DNA of 14,252 nt from an uncultured Lachnospiraceae bacterium (lineage in GTDB: Bacteria > Bacillota > Clostridia > Lachnospirales > Lachnospiraceae): assembly GCA_910585215.1 (NCBI GenBank), contig CAJUDQ010000022.1:1-14252 (forward strand), in the 5' to 3' direction. Below, in pieces: positions 14,242 to 14,252 of this stretch. Both the position numbers and the translations under genes were made by a program. The notes beneath the pieces were generated by a model. The model was not told the DNA's origin. It did not search any database and saw only the letters and a program-made list of their open reading frames with translations. Position 1 is the stretch's first letter. Each line of letters starts with the position of its first letter.

Positions 14242-14252
14242 GGATAATTTTT

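Noticed and set aside
14133..14252. Plus-strand frame from ATG 14133 running off the window end, with GGAGAAGG upstream
   Set aside because: Only 40 codons are visible, there is no recognisable family, and the same stretch carries a minus-strand promoter-like TTGACA and AT-rich leader; not enough to call a gene.

Overview
The window is AT-rich and nearly every gene lies on the minus strand with a strong GGAGG-type ribosome binding site. Together with the family content (AgrB/AgrD signalling, a clostridial-type radical SAM peptide maturase, a MutY of clostridial style) this suggests a low-GC Clostridia member, most likely Lachnospiraceae. That taxonomic call is inference; there is no rRNA or other direct marker here.

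Layout in direction of transcription (high to low coordinates). 14053-13301 is a nucleotidyltransferase resembling aminoglycoside adenylyltransferases, and 13173-12118 is MutY; both look like ordinary chromosomal genes. 11959-9853 is a two-component system: a LytTR response regulator (AgrA type) and a polytopic histidine kinase (AgrC type), closed by a convincing terminator at 9784-9841. Then comes one long, tightly packed gene series starting at a separate promoter near 9607: agrD (9555-9382, small), agrB (9376-8810), a radical SAM/SPASM maturase (8788-7427), an acyl-carrier-like protein (7408-7169), a small Cys-repeat precursor peptide (7073-6903), a subtilase/P-loop fusion protein (6739-4919), two half-size ABC exporters overlapping by 4 nt (4905-3100 and 3103-1292), and an unrecognised protein (1249-128). 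A hairpin at 84-121 ends the series.

Interpretation. This is a ribosomally synthesised, post-translationally modified peptide (RiPP) cluster in which an Agr thiolactone-peptide quorum-sensing pair sits in the same transcription unit as the biosynthetic genes. The precursor is 56 residues long with a basic leader and a C-terminal core made of an octapeptide repeat that puts one Cys every 8 residues (Cys31, 39, 47, 55). The radical SAM enzyme has the three-Cys SAM-cluster motif and a Cys-rich SPASM tail, so thioether formation is the likely chemistry. The subtilase has a full catalytic set but neither prodomain nor signal peptide, so it probably trims the leader in the cytoplasm. The two ABC half-transporters lack a C39 peptidase domain and probably form a heterodimeric exporter. 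The maturase + acyl-carrier-like + P-loop set resembles the clostridial Cys-rich peptide maturation system as I remember it (TIGR04065-04068, CcpM/CLI_3235); that assignment is from memory and no database search was run.

Most noteworthy: the two short genes (precursor and agrD), the fusion of the protease to the P-loop maturation protein, an 18-bp perfect inverted repeat bracketing the precursor gene, and a 21-bp-period direct repeat touching the -35 region of the agrD promoter that fits a LytTR-type operator.
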